Part shown: one piece after another, positions 53,701 through 63,904 of the stretch
Layout: each line of letters starts with the position of its first letter
Position numbering within the stretch: the stretch's first letter is position 1
Assembly (NCBI GenBank): GCA_964035545.1
Contig: OZ037765.1
Coordinates: 22,018,495-22,082,494, forward strand
Direction: 5' to 3'
From: Bugula neritina
Taxonomy: Eukaryota; Bryozoa; Gymnolaemata; Cheilostomatida; Bugulidae
DNA length: 64,000 nucleotides
Program-made: the position numbers and the translations under genes
The notes under the pieces: model-generated
Told to the model about the DNA's origin: nothing
The model's input: only the letters and a program-made list of their open reading frames with translations
Databases searched by the model: none

Positions 53701-56700
53701 TGCACCAGGATAAGTCGAGTGAACGAGTATATTTTACACACAATTATACATTATAAAAACGATACATTATATTCAAACAAGTTACACATCTAATCTATTT
53801 CACACTCTAGCTTCGACTGAGTTAGCAGCGGGAAACTACAATTGCTGCTAACTATCAACTACGCTAATTGGCTATCCATTGTTCCGGGTCAATTACGCGA
53901 CCCTACATGTTGTGCTGCTGGTAGTTCCACGAACCACCACAGTATCACTGTGTTCGTAGCCCACAACCTTGGTCCCAGTCTCTTGTCAGTCTCTAAGTAT
54001 AACGTCAGTTAATATTTGAGTTATTAGTTAGTAGGTGTATGCTCAAGTACTAGTAAAGGATTTGTTTCAATTAGTATAAGTATCTCTTATGAATTTGTTC
54101 ACTCTTTATCAATCTCAATCTTCTTTCGTTCTCTCCATGCTCATTTCCTATTTCTTTTTTATTAATTTACAAATAAAGAACAGATAACTCCTTGGTATAC
54201 ACTTCAGACACTATTTGTCTGCTGCCTTCCTTCCTGCCAATACACAGCCTGTTTAAATCACCATCATTATCATTAGTATCATTATTATAATTATATACTA
54301 AAGCTAATATATTTTGCAGCATTTTCATTTTTTGAAAAGTGTTGAATCCTTGCATAAATTACGTAATTTATAATAAGGCCAGCCAGAAATTTTGTTTTTA
54401 TTGTCAGTGCTCTGTATCTTTAAAACTGTCTTAATATTAAAGTTTATTTATGGGGTTTTTAAGAGCCAAGAAAGAAGCTGAAGAAGAAAAAGTCACCAGC
54501 AAAAGAAGAACTTTTACCTGATCCGCAAGAAAACATTATTGGTTAGTTCAACTAGTAATTTATAGCAGTTACTTAGAAGTGATGACTATAAGCTCATCAA
54601 AAGGTTCTACTGTGCAAATTTGCAAGTTTTTTCAGTTTTAACAATAGATAACTTTACATGCATGCATACTGTTAATTTATTAAGCTGCTAACCTTTACAG
54701 CTATAAAAGTATTGCACTTTTGTCAAATAAGCTATTGTGAAGAAATATAAAAAGTTAAATATAGCAATATGCGTTGACACTCATGTTTTGCTTTCTGCGG
54801 AGATATTACCAATATTACATCAACTTGTCATAATTTTTTTAAAGCATAATATTGTTACACTTGTTTTTGCTTGAATTATAATACTGTACGTATTTGGCAA
54901 TCACTACTAACCATTATAATATATTATGTGTTTTACAGCAGCCAACAGCATAAAAAAATCTACAAAGGCAACTTTTGATTTGTATTTAGAGCAAGCTCAA
55001 GCAAATATTGCAAGGTACCTTTATAAACAATAAATAAATATTTTTAAGTTGTAAACACCTTATTCTCATGACTAGTTAATTTAGAGATGGAGTTATCAAT
55101 GTAGCATTCAACTATTACATAAGATATATGATTCTTTCTAGAGAGCGAAAGTCATCACCAAAAAAAGGAAAGAGTAAAAAACAAAAGGAAGGAGAAGAAG
55201 TATTGGTATGCTTTTAACTGTAATATATCTTATGTATTGTCTTTGTACAGTAATAGATTAGTAGGGTAGTAACAGATCACATAATTATGTAAATTATTTG
55301 TTGCAGCTTGAGAACTTGCGAAATTCTAGTGATTTTCAGAAAGACAAGGATGAGGAGACGAAGAGACGCAATACGTATGATCCTGATGAAACTAAAGAGA
55401 AGAGCAATCGAAGAAGAGATAGACAGAGAAAATGTATCTTGGCAAAATAGCAATTATAAATAAATCTTTACAATCATCAATGTTTTTTTAATTTAAAGAT
55501 GCATTGTCTATGCAAATGGTATATAATGCAAGATAAAAAAGACGTCTAATAATAATTATAATAACTTTGCTATTTAATGATTAGTTAATTATATTGTTAT
55601 CTAGTAAGAAGTAGCTCTTCTCGGCCTCCCCGACCTTTAGAAGGTAGTGAAAATATCGGCTATGAATCTGAGTCATCAACGAGAATTGCTGATCCATCTG
55701 GTGATGCTCCAATGACTATTGATGAGTTGTCCTCCCAGAAGAAAACCAAACGATCAAAAAAGTTCAAAGAGGGGATTGAAAAAGAGGTATTCTATAATCT
55801 TCATGATCCCTTCAGCTGTGTTACTTTTCTTCCCTGCAGCCATGTACTTGTAGTGAATAGAGAATTGTTAACTTGTTCAATTATAGGAAGCTGAGACAAC
55901 ATTTATTGAAGAGCAAGAAAATATTTCCCCAAAGAAAACTAAGAAATCACGAAAAGGAAAAAAAGGTGAAAAATTTTTTAGAACAGAAATTAGTGAATTA
56001 TTTTACTAATGTGATTGTTATAAGGGTGCTCTGCAGAAAATAGACATAGTTATGTTTAGAAATATACCTCTGTTGACTGCATGTGTTGATATTAACAGTA
56101 ATTTTATAGCAACACAACCTAAAAATGTTTTTGTTAACAAAGTTTCATATCATGCCACGCGGATTAATACTAGCATGCCTAAGTTATCTGAATCTGCAAT
56201 CAAGTATATTAAACAATAACTTTAGTTGTATATTTAACTATGATGATAATAGCACTGGTGCTGTCTAACAGTGCACAACCTTTCAAATGAGAATTTAAAA
56301 TGCATCATCAAGGCTTGTTATATGGTTATATATTCTTTGTATTCTACAGGTGTAGGAGAACCTGAAGAGAAAGAAGTTGCAGAAGCTGCTCCAGCTTCAC
56401 CACCTGCGGAGTTCTTTCACTATACAGATGACAACAAGGTGGCCGGGGTTATTATACACAAGTCTGATAAACTCAGGTCTAATTTTCTACTCCAGCATCC
56501 TCTGGTGCGAGTTCATATCATTGACATAGATACTGGACAGTACCTCATTAAACAAGACAAGTTAGTAAATCATTCTCTGTTCTACCAATTTACAGTTAGA
56601 ATATTGTTGCATTTTGATAAGTGGTTATTTTAAATTTTCTGTGTGTCTTGCGTTTCAACAGCTAAGAAAATTGTTTAGGTAATGTGCAAAAATGCTCACA

Positions 56701-59700
56701 AAATACTTCATATTCAAATGAGGCAACATGTGAAAAAATGTTTTCATAGTTCTGGAAATCATTTCATCATTAAAATAAAATGCTTTTACTTAGAGAAAGA
56801 TAAAGTAGTGACATTCGAGTTAATATAATGTGTCATTTTATTGTAATGACACAAACTTTCAACTTGCAAAACTTATATGAAGTTTTGCAAGTTAAAAGTT
56901 TGTTATGTAACGATGCCAAAAGCTACTCTGGCCTTATTGGTTTGTGTAAAACATAATATGCACATTAGTAGCATTCCCACTATTATAATTGTTTCAATAT
57001 AGGATAAGCATTAATGCTCATGTTTGTAGTTTTTGAATTTAGAAACAACAACTATTATGAAAGATTAGGGAGCAGCCAGCCGTGGTTTAGAGGTTAGAGT
57101 GTTTGCCTAGTAAATACGAGGTCATGGGTTCGAGCCCAGACAAGGGCCATTGGTGATATTAGGAAGAGCATCCAATCATAATTGCTCCTGTGCCTCATTT
57201 AAATAAGTCCTTAGCCCGCTTTAACAAAAACCCTTTCCATCAGGGGTTTCTCACAGGGATTGTGACTATAAACTTGCGTGAGAGTTTTTAATTATTGTGA
57301 AAGATTAACTACTAAAAACCTACTATTGAAAGGGCCTGTTTTAATGCAAGATTAAATCAAGCCAATATGTTCCCAATAACTATACTGTTATGAGTATAAC
57401 TATAAATGTCTATTTGTAATAAAGTTATTGAAATAATGCAGACATCGGCCGGCCACTTCATTCTATGAAATGAAAAATAGAGATGAAGCGCCAGATTTCA
57501 TCTTGCCTGTCATGACTCAGACTTTTGACTTCAAGGAGATGAAGACAATGGTGCCTTGGTGGGATGAGATGCTCATATTTAATGAGAATTTTAACTATTT
57601 GCTGCAAGAAACCCCTAATGTGGTGGTGTTTTTTGAGGTAAGTAGTTATAGTTAATGCAACTCGGCCGAACCGCTATCTACTGAATCTGGTTGAGATTAC
57701 ATTAATCAGTGTGGAAGATCACCTTCTAATAGCAATGCATACTTAAGTAATAACTTTGTTTTACAAATACTAAAAAACTTGGAAAAACTGTTTCCTGCCA
57801 AAATTAAATCTCTGGCTGAAAGTTTTTATTATTTTACAGCTTATTTAGAAAAAGGTTTAGCTATAAAAAAAAATATGCTTACAGCCTAGTAAATGCAGAA
57901 ATTTTATTTTAAATTGATGAGAAATGTACTAATAGCCACTTGCCCTTTAAAAGCGTGTGATTGAGTATAACTTTAATTATGAAATTAATAACCAAAAACA
58001 CTTCTGATAATAATTATTTGACTGGTTGGCTAAAAGTTCAGCTAAGTATTTTAATATATTTTAATATTTTAATATCGTAATATTCTACAACATGATTATT
58101 GTTCTAAATTTTACACTTTCAATTCTTATTTCAATATTCACCATGAAAGTTATTTACCTGAAAAATTAGTTATTTTCCATGAAATTTATAATGTAAGTCT
58201 AAATAACATATGTTTATTTTAAACAGTTTGCATTTAACTTTTTAAAGAAAGACTCAGTGATGTGAATATTTTGTTGAAAGAGTTTAAAGTTGAAGTTATG
58301 GTTTCGATGTTATCTTCACCTTTGTGAACTTTCACCTGTCATGTTAGGTGCTGGACTTTGTTAGCATGAACAGAGCTTCTCGTAATCAAAGCAACCAGTT
58401 TTTGGTGAAGGGAGATGAAGGCTGGCATAAAGAAGCATGGGCATTCCTGAAGGTAGAGAAAATACTCATCATACCTTTTCATTTATACTAGTTTTAAAAT
58501 TTGCTTTCATCTTTATACAAAGGAAGTTATTTTATTGATCAAAATTGTTGATACAATCAGTTTAAATAGGGTTTTAACACTCCAATAATGTCTAACAAAA
58601 AGTTCTGTTCTTTTCTTTGCAATGGGCTTATATGTGAACTGAAGTGTGTTTCAATGTGTTTTTTAGTTACGGGGAGCCAATGGAAAGCTAAATGTTGATA
58701 AGCAACTTCGTCTTCAATTATTTGAAATTCCACGATCAAAAGTGGGTTCGGACCAAGTACCAGTTTACCATTACTGGAAGGATTGCGTGAGGCGTTCCTA
58801 TCCCTCCTCTCTTTACGTGACGGTCAGATCTGTCCTCCCTCCAGATGTGGTGGAGCCGGCTTCTAGATCAATGTTTCCTACTCAGGAGGAGAGAGGCACT
58901 ATGACACTGAAACAAATCCAGGAGGCATTATCCAGATCTAACATAAAGTAAGTTGACTAGTGTGGCTGTCATTGTATGATCTTTTTGCTTGAAATTATTT
59001 GTAGTAAAAAAAAAGCATAACTAATAAAATAATGTCACGTTTATGTTTTCTATTAATTTTGCTTACAGAGAAACATGTTGTTCTATTATATTTGATGTTA
59101 AGCCCCTAAGCTCCAGTTTGTTGTTCTCATTATATGTACATGTATAAGCTTGCAATTGTAGAAAGAAAATCCTCAAGTCAGAAAGAGATTTCTCAAATAG
59201 GCTGTAATTATGTCAATGTTGGTTTCACATAGTTACATGTTACATTTGTTAATTTTGTGTTCCTCTTTCTATCTCCGATGTACTTGTTCAAAACAGTTAC
59301 AGTGTTCTGCTCTGTATGCAAACCATTTTCAATCATAATACTATGTACAGTTATATTGCTAACTACTGGAGATTTGAATGATGGCTTGGTAACAAAGAGT
59401 TGTCTACTTCGAATATCTTAGGATAGTAAAAATGTGTTGTCTCCTTGTAGAGACACAACAGAAGAAGTTCCCTCAAACTGGAGCCGACTACCAGGCCAGA
59501 TGTGCAAGCTACCAAATACTCCTTTACTCAACTTGCCAGCTGGGAAAATGGGCTGCCTGGTGATGAGTTTCTCTCATGATGGCAGGTTAGCAAATCTAAT
59601 GCTCTTCTATTCACACCATTTCAAAATCCTTGAGCACCGTAAACAACTCAGCATAGCAAATTGTCCAAACAAGAATTTATTTGGTTTTTGATACTGGCAA

Positions 59701-62700
59701 GAGAGCCTAGTAAAAAACACAAGGTCAGTGGTTCAAGTCCAAACACAGGCATTGATATTGAGAAGGGCGTTCAGTCATGATTGCAGCTTTGCCACATCAG
59801 AAGTAGTCTATAGCCCAATTTAAAAAAGCCTTACCATCAGTGTTTTCCACAGGCATGGTGACTATGAAAACACACTGGAGTTTGTTTTATTTGCAACTTT
59901 GAATTGTTGACGAATTGCTCACTGCTTTACCCTCTAGATATCTAGCATGCGGATGTCATGACAAGTCTTCCAATCCTATTCTGGTTTATGAAATTCCTGG
60001 TGGGCATCTTAAAGCCAGTCTCACTGGTCACTACAACAACATTTATGAGATTTCATGGTCTAGAGGTGATCACTACATCTTATCAGCGTCATCTGATGGT
60101 ACAGCAAGGTATTTACTGATAATATAATCTATCAGTTGATGGCAATGTACACACTGTCTACATTTTTTAAATCATAAATTAATTTTGCTGAGCCTTTATG
60201 AAACAAGCAAGAATAGATATCTTTTTTTCAAACGGCCCCTGTTGCCCCCAGGTTTTGGTTCTAATGTCAATATATATTATATACATATAGTCTGTGTTGT
60301 GGCATTATTGCTGTGTAAATCATGCATAACACTTGTTTTTGGCTAGGCAATGATGACTTGCGTGTACTGTACTTGGCTAGAAAAGTGTTCATACAGGTAG
60401 TCCTGCACATGTGCATAACCTTTTTAAAACCCAATGCCTGTAGAAACCAAGTTTAAATATTGGCTTTACTGGTCATGCAGTTTTACAGCAAAAGAATTGG
60501 CTTGTAATTTGCCATGCAACCTCTTATATAAGATATATTTGCACTCAATATCATAAGAAGATAATGTCATACTTACTAAAGATTCTATGGTTATTAGGGT
60601 CATATATTCACAGTTACTGTTGCTGTTGCAGAGTTTGGGATCTCAACACTGAAAAGTGCAAAAAGATGCTGCCTCATCCAACATTTGTGTATTGTGCAAA
60701 GTTTCACCCACGCGTCAGCAAGGTCATCGTAACTGGCAGCTATGACAATGTCGTAAGGGTATGGCACATGGATGGCGCTGAGATGGAAGGTTTGAATTTG
60801 TTAGACTGTATCTATCTACAGTGTAATGTAGCAGTAGCCTATTTGGTTTAATTACCAAGTCAAGCAGATCTCAAGAAGGAAATTAAGGAAACTTGAAAGG
60901 AAATATTTGATCAAGTCTTTTAGTTTTCCAAAACTTGTGCATTGGGTTATGACCTGCATAGCATTATAAATGGTAAGCATTGTTCGACTTAGTTCACGAA
61001 TTATAGTAATGTATACTATTGTAGCGGATTTGAAACAAGAACTAGACCAGCATATGTATTATGTCAACAGTCTATGCTTTGATGAAGAAGGTACAAAACT
61101 GTTTTCTGCAGACAGTGGAGGCATTATCAAAATATGGAATGTCTTCACTACTGAAAAGGCAACCAAAAAAGGTAATACATAAATAAACTAGTTTAATTGA
61201 AGATGTTTCAATTAATGTTCTTAATGAATATTTTATGAGTTGAATAAATAAAAAATGTTGTTTATATTCTATGACATTGAGCCTGGCTATCAAATAAGAA
61301 ACAGTGATTAACTGTTTCTGCCTATCAAATATCTTATATTTAGTTTTTCTGCGGCTATTTACTATTTAATGTAAGTCATAATTTTGCCTCAATTGTAGGT
61401 GTTTCTCGTGACTGGAATTTAAACTCTACTATTGAAAATGAAGAACTAAAAGTACAGTATAACAACTCTGTGTTCTGTGCATTTGGGATGTTTGTATTGA
61501 ATTTTCAAAATTTAGTTTTATTAGTCATCTGCACAGTATAAAAGTAAACTATGTTTATCACTTAAAATCATGTTATTTTGATTTAGAAAGTGTGTATAAT
61601 ATCTTAGATGTGTGCAGTTTCTCACGTGTGTGCCATGCTTTAGGATCAGGTAATAAGCTACCTTTCTCTACATCCCAATGGACGAAGGCTGTTGGTGCAA
61701 ACCAAAGATAACACCATCAGGATGCTAGACTTGAGAATGATGACTGTTACGCAAAGATATGTTGGTGCGCTCAACTTTAGAGAGATAATTCACAGCGACA
61801 TTACTGTATGCGGCACATTTGTGTTGGGTGGCAGCGAAGATGGATGTGCATATGTTTGGAACACAGAGACTGGTGATCAGGTAACTCAATCCATTCTCAC
61901 AGAAAATTAATACAATGTATTATACTAATCTGTGTCCCATGATCATTGGTATTGTTATAATTTCCAGAATTATAATATTAAAGTGGGTTCGTCTATATTG
62001 CACTTATTCGATATGCATTCTCCAATACAGGACAAGTAGTAAGAAGAGAAGATTGTATTTATTACCATAGATACACGAGTAAAAACTAATACACTAATTT
62101 CTAAAATATAAAATATACATCTATCCTTGCGTATTCAACACCACACTCTAACTACACTCTAAGTAACAACTGTCCGGAAGCATTCTGCTTCGCCGGGGGG
62201 GGGGGGGGGGGGAGGTAATCACGTGCCTAGCAGTAATTGGCTCGTAAGCACGTGGCGTTTTATGCTTCACTGGCCACTACAGTATCATTATTAATTACAT
62301 TACCATTGGTTTGGTAAATATAAGAACTAAAATAACTACTAGTTTATTGTTCCAACAGCAATTTGGAACTCTCTTGCTTCAAACAGTAAGAATGTAAGAT
62401 ATTAAATGTCAGAAAGATTTTTAATACTTAACATGTTTTTGTGTTGTTAGAACTCATGAGATTTGATAAAACTACTAAATAAATGAATAAATGAAATATT
62501 AAAATCTATTAATAAACTTAAAATTATTAAACCTCAATAGTGTTAGTGTGATAGTTTTTTTGTTGTAGGCCTTGTTCTTGCTTTCAGATCAAAGTTTTTT
62601 CAAATTATAGGTGGTTAAAGTTACTTTAACTATTTATTGAAAAATGAGCAAAATATCTTCAATTTTCTGAAATTTGTTCAATTTGAAAGAATAGTGTTCC

Positions 62701-63904
62701 GCTAATCATTTAAGGTCTTTTTATTAAAAGTCGGTAGTTTTTGTCACCAGGTTGCCGTATATACTGACCTCAACTACTCGCATGCAGTCAATGACGTGAA
62801 GTTCCATCCTTTGGACCACATTGTCGCTTTCAGTTCACGTGGAGACAATCACAAAGTACAAGTCTTTAAATATGAGTATAACTGGGCAGATAAAGATGCT
62901 AAGAATTACTATACGCTTGTTAACAAATCTCAGAGTGTGTTGGAGAAAACCAATCCGTGAGTTTATTTTCTTTCATTATTTAAATCGAGTTTATACTTTG
63001 CAGGCTTCAAATTTAGGACTGTGTTTCAAAGCTTTTTTGTTGTTGCATTCCATTAAATTATGCATTTTGTTACAGTTATAAAATTGGTAAAGTTGGAGAT
63101 ATTAAGTATGTAACCTTGTTTCAAATTTTCTCCAGAAGTTGGAATAAATGCTAAAGTTCAAGCCAAATTTTTGTTGTATGTAATCAGAAGATGTATATAT
63201 TTATTTGTAATTATTTTTTTCATGCTATAAAGTTACTTTGTGATAATCAATAATTCTTTTTGCCTTATAATTTTATAGCATAGTTGAAGATTACAAGAAT
63301 CGGCCATCTATAGGTGATCGTATTTTAGATCGATTAGACAATGAATTGATGAACTATGTTCAAAAATCGCCTCCCAAAGTATCAAATTTATCTCAAAGAA
63401 TTAGAGCATCAGTTAGATACACAAAATATCACCACAGGCAATTGTTCAGTTGTTGCATTTCAAACTTGGCAGTCCTGTTCTACCGCCCAAATTTTATTGT
63501 TTCTGTTTGTACTAATATTCATAAGTTTGCTGTTGCTGAGTAATACTTTATTTTATTATTCCCTTTGGTTTTCTCTTGTTCTCTTAATCTCTGTTTTGTC
63601 TTGTTTGGCAAACATTAAAAAGTAAGAAAACTCCTATGCAAACCTGTTTCAAATATTAATCAATCTATGGTTTCAGTTTACCAAGTGCTGAGGAGGAGGC
63701 CACATCAAAGCCAAAACAAGATCTAACGCTGCAGATTGAAACTAAAAAGCAAAGAGCAATGAACAAATTAAGAACTGTTATGGTAATTCACTATTTTTGC
63801 TCTTACCATTGTGATTCATACAAACCTGCCATGTAATATCATAAACACTGAAATATTTTGCAATATATTAAAGCATGTAAATATTTCAGGACAGCACTAC
63901 TAAG
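44733..63904 (+). CDS. AHI1: AHI1 / jouberin, 22 exons, 3' partial
   Basis: Exons: 44733-44766, 54464-54541, 54939-55014, 55142-55205, 55307-55433, 55605-55786, 55887-55965, 56350-56560, 57442-57637, 58348-58452, 58667-58947, 59451-59585, 59938-60108, 60632-60789, 61025-61171, 61399-61451, 61644-61880, 62751-62956, 63076-63105, 63279-63437, 63677-63782 and 63890-63904, about 950 codons with matching phases. AHI1 acts at the ciliary transition zone with NPHP1 and MKS proteins; human defects cause Joubert syndrome. The N-terminal 200 residues are Lys/Glu-rich. A conserved domain follows ([50 protein letters not shown]). Exons 12-18 encode WD40 repeats: [59 protein letters not shown] and [17 protein letters not shown]. 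The expected C-terminal SH3 domain lies beyond the window. Intron 1 (9.7 kb) carries the gypsy element. The end of exon 20 uses an apparent GC donor and is less certain. Confidence 0.93.
46431..46735 (-). repeat. 3' LTR of the gypsy element (element sense)
   Basis: 305 bp, identical by eye to 53637-53941. In element sense it starts TGTGGTGGTTCGTGG and ends ATCATAACA. Preceded on the genome by GTAT. Confidence 0.95.
46736..46750 (-). other. polypurine tract
   Basis: In element sense TGCTGGTGGGGGCGG directly abuts the 3' LTR. A G-rich tract in this position primes plus-strand DNA synthesis in LTR elements. Confidence 0.65.
47026..47813 (-). CDS. gypsy ORF3: two zinc fingers, probably expressed by splicing
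   Basis: The third ORF occupies the env position, after integrase. The frame is open from 47847 to the stop at 47026 but has no ATG before its conserved part. A strong acceptor, AAACTTTTTCAG|AATAC, marks 47813 as the likely exon start, giving 261 residues. The first finger is CQIC-X12-HVNAH (CX2CX12HX3H). The second follows at once, CPC-X12-H-X4-C. Together they span 47500-47640. Next comes an Arg/Ser/Pro-rich basic stretch ([20 protein letters not shown]), then a C-terminal segment with heptad-like Leu ([15 protein letters not shown]), possibly a coiled coil. There is no signal peptide or membrane helix, so it is not an envelope protein. A nucleic-acid-binding or nuclear role is inferred only. 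Confidence 0.75.
48070..49983 (-). CDS. gypsy pol, integrase part
   Basis: The frame is the same as the RT part but separated from it by the TAA at 49984-49986, and has no ATG of its own near the start. An HHCC zinc domain (HKQAH, then CEIC) is followed by the DDE core: Asp in [10 protein letters not shown], Asp in HSDQGAQF and Glu in GVVERNN. A GPY/F-type module follows ([19 protein letters not shown]). The C-terminal 230 residues are Pro/Glu-rich and end without a chromodomain, unlike chromoviruses. Integrase inserts the cDNA; GTAT duplications at this element and the solo LTR are its likely footprint. Confidence 0.93.
   Translation of the reverse strand, partial: EELPGVVADVYRAKREGRRPSEERIRQGCAEFRLYCQRWDSLRIGQDGLLTISLAASGRHPERKRVVCPTAIRRELIWDTHKQAHAGVKRVMSKLRLRWYWPQMERDVRLRVKQCEICQASKHSRPPGEAGRRRLYAGRPWQVVAVDLVGPMPLTPRGNNWILVLTDHFTRWADALAIPDASAPTVARALDQHVFCYFGLPEQIHSDQGAQFQSQLMSDLCRLWGVNQSRTTPYHPQGNGVVERNNRMLGDALRSLLLGRGQEEWDTVLPQVMRAYRSTPHTSTGETPNLLMLGRETRVPDHLTYHVPEQDNSVHEYASELVERMKAAHDILRQQQWKVRHEDSDEPPLYQMGDKVWMVNYRRRREQADKLKPKFVGPYVVVEAMPNHTYKIERSGQVSIQNESRLKPYWASPDGVGEAPPPLLEPRRQTTTRGRRRHGPEYEVVIPREENLVREERQLLSTEACPPPPSLIPSLPETEPVPEVQTPTEGGAPSGEQEEVTANGEVETPLEAPTNEPASVSPPLERGQRTRQPPAYLKDFICDCVKSGVYESLGKTVREKYRANVGVVNTKEISTFVSAEIETKFIRRVHKVLITHPNHVARSFHTLMQSGVDVFLSSSSNHFTHSVCLTTTDRGVS
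49984..52362 (-). CDS. gypsy pol, protease-RT-RNase H part
   Basis: In order: aspartic protease ([13 protein letters not shown], catalytic Asp near 52278), reverse transcriptase with [36 protein letters not shown] and the catalytic YLDD at 50977-50988, then RNase H ([26 protein letters not shown]). It ends at an in-frame TAA (49984-49986), after which the same frame continues as integrase. Upstream the frame is closed by TGA at 52363-52365. Beyond that it is open again back into the end of gag, in +1 relative to gag with about 45 nt of overlap. So the pol reading frame has two nonsense codons unless they are read through or bypassed. Confidence 0.95.
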   Translation of the reverse strand, partial: RERVQVQPHGNSYFLPGKLEGKAVTFLIDSGCTTNLLSRQLFDTLSARVRGEMESYEGEYGTLADGSCLPFYGIIELTGRVRDQTIQETFIVSQLKEDAILGMPFLKRHGCHIDFSRSAMMMSGRELACVDKFGRPLVGGVQVVRNRIIPGRSRATIHCRVNNSRISGLGVVEGAHEKIQLASSLNQLTEQGEILVQCVNPFTEPIKLPAGSMLGRFHSVQEGDVGPSLGDATEALPQCPIQGRGAVPTHLRELYGTASGGCASNKERQAMAKLLRDYGDVFSSGDHDVGLTGVVRHEIPLTAGTVPVRQPTRRLGPEKEKEVSRQVRDLLDRGLIEPAHSAWSSPVVLVRKKDGSWRFCVDYRKLNSVTIQDAYPLPRIDESLDALAGSKYFSTLDLLSGYWQVPLSPDAQEKAAFITRDGLWKWKVLPFGLTSASATFQRLMEQVLSGLHWKTLLVYLDDVIVISPDFETHVSRLQEVFERLRGAGLKLKPSKCALLQPEVKYLGHVVGRNGVATDPEKVRAVEDWVTPQDLTGLRAFLGLVGYYRQYIPDFAGIAQPLNRLTAKGVTWQWTPVEQEAFDRLKGCLLTAPILAYPDPTLEYILDTDASDQNVGAVLSQVQEGREVVVAYYSKSLSPAERNYCTTRKELLAVIKSVKHFRPYLYGRKFRLRTDHASLIWLCRRAEPSSQVARWLEILAEFSYRIEHRPGKRHSNADGLSRRPDGGCKQCLNIERRDGGPPRCELETLAHHGAPFDWDQGQLRQRVDESPEDVQNLRANPVLAGNVRELKKL
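52652..53605 (-). CDS. gypsy gag
   Basis: 317 residues from ATG 53605, 31 bp after the LTR edge. The middle has the helical capsid-like region of Ty3/gypsy gag ([54 protein letters not shown]). Near the C-terminus is one CCHC zinc knuckle, [14 protein letters not shown] (CX2CX4HX4C), which packages RNA. A strong splice donor (GAAG|GTGAGC, last exon base 53563) lies 14 codons in. The pol frame overlaps the gag end in +1. Confidence 0.92.
   Translation of the reverse strand: METENAGTQPPAIEGERRDNAVETMPVNHVVEERRVPRELTKERYRLKAPTFTGEEEVEQFIQEFSDVMDVAQWPPRVALLKLRMALMDKAKPYGLGVDIDNIFASLRARFGLSATDARARLQRLRRDPRTPLREHAAAVMKLAQIAYSDLPPVNRERYTLDAFIASVDDLGLHHQFLARGVTTVEDALTEGEAYLLANQMHKSRGSSRQVEIDRADTAAGQGEETPAAAAVSQLATASKVTQLTDMLAKLIATLTPQNPVSTAPEPMRPSAPPQGETVSFCWECGNQGHFRRYCPFLNQGLNYRGPQMFPPLAGRR
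53618..53635 (-). other. primer-binding site (tRNA-Leu-like)
   Basis: In element sense TGGTGGCAGCAGTGGGAT follows the 5' LTR after one base. Its complement ends GCTGCCACCA, matching the 3' end of animal tRNA-Leu (AAG/TAG type) with one difference from the vertebrate version I know. Confidence 0.7.
53637..53941 (-). repeat. 5' LTR of the gypsy element (element sense)
   Basis: 305 bp, identical by eye to 46431-46735. Followed on the genome by GTAT, the second copy of the target duplication. Confidence 0.95.
57068..57293 (+). mobile_element. tRNA-derived SINE copy 3
   Basis: In AHI1 intron 8, sense orientation. The best-preserved copy: A box (CCGTGGTTTAGAGGTTAGAG), B box (GGGTTCGAGCCC), then the shared body CATTGGTGATATTAGGAAGA...TAAGTCCTTAGCCC...CATCAGGGGTTTCTCACAGG and the end GACTATAAACTTGCGTGAGAG. 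Possible target duplication: ATTATGAAAGATTA (57054-57067) and ATTGTGAAAGATTA (57294-57307), one mismatch. However, GAAAGATTAAGGGAG also precedes copy 2, so part of this may be SINE sequence. Confidence 0.88.
59695..59880 (+). mobile_element. tRNA-derived SINE copy 4 (degraded)
   Basis: In AHI1 intron 12. The head is lost up to GCCTAGTAAAAAACACAAGG. The B-box region GGTTCAAGTCC and the body blocks GGCATTGATATTGAGAAGGG, CATGATTGCAGCTTTGCCAC, TTTAAAAAAGCC and GGTGACTATGAA are recognisable. More diverged than copies 2 and 3, so older. Confidence 0.75.
61953..62281 (-). mobile_element. solo LTR related to the gypsy element
   Basis: 329 bp in AHI1 intron 17. In plus orientation it begins TGTTATAATTTCCAGA and ends GGCCACTACA, the same ends as the full element's LTR (TGTTATGATTTTCAGA...ACCACCACA). 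GTAT flanks both sides (61949-61952 and 62282-62285). It contains a run of about 18 G near 62196-62213 and an ATTGGCTCG block similar to ATTGGCTAT of the gypsy LTR. A solo LTR arises by recombination between the two LTRs of one insertion. Confidence 0.7.
62196..62213 (+). repeat. poly-G run
   Basis: About 18 consecutive G inside the solo LTR. It could form a G-quadruplex or be unstable; its length may also be a sequencing artefact. Confidence 0.9.

Larger units (their letters stand above)
46431..53941 (-). mobile_element. Ty3/gypsy-type LTR retrotransposon, nearly complete
   Basis: A 7511-bp element in antisense orientation inside AHI1 intron 1. Both LTRs (46431-46735 and 53637-53941) are 305 bp, look identical and begin TG and end CA; GTAT flanks both sides (46427-46430 and 53942-53945). 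In element sense the order is LTR, tRNA-Leu-like primer site, gag, protease, RT, RNase H, integrase, a third zinc-finger ORF, polypurine tract, LTR. Integrase following RNase H defines the Ty3/gypsy order. The interior is clearly GC-richer than the LTRs and the host DNA. Identical LTRs point to a recent insertion, yet pol has in-frame stops. Confidence 0.97.
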
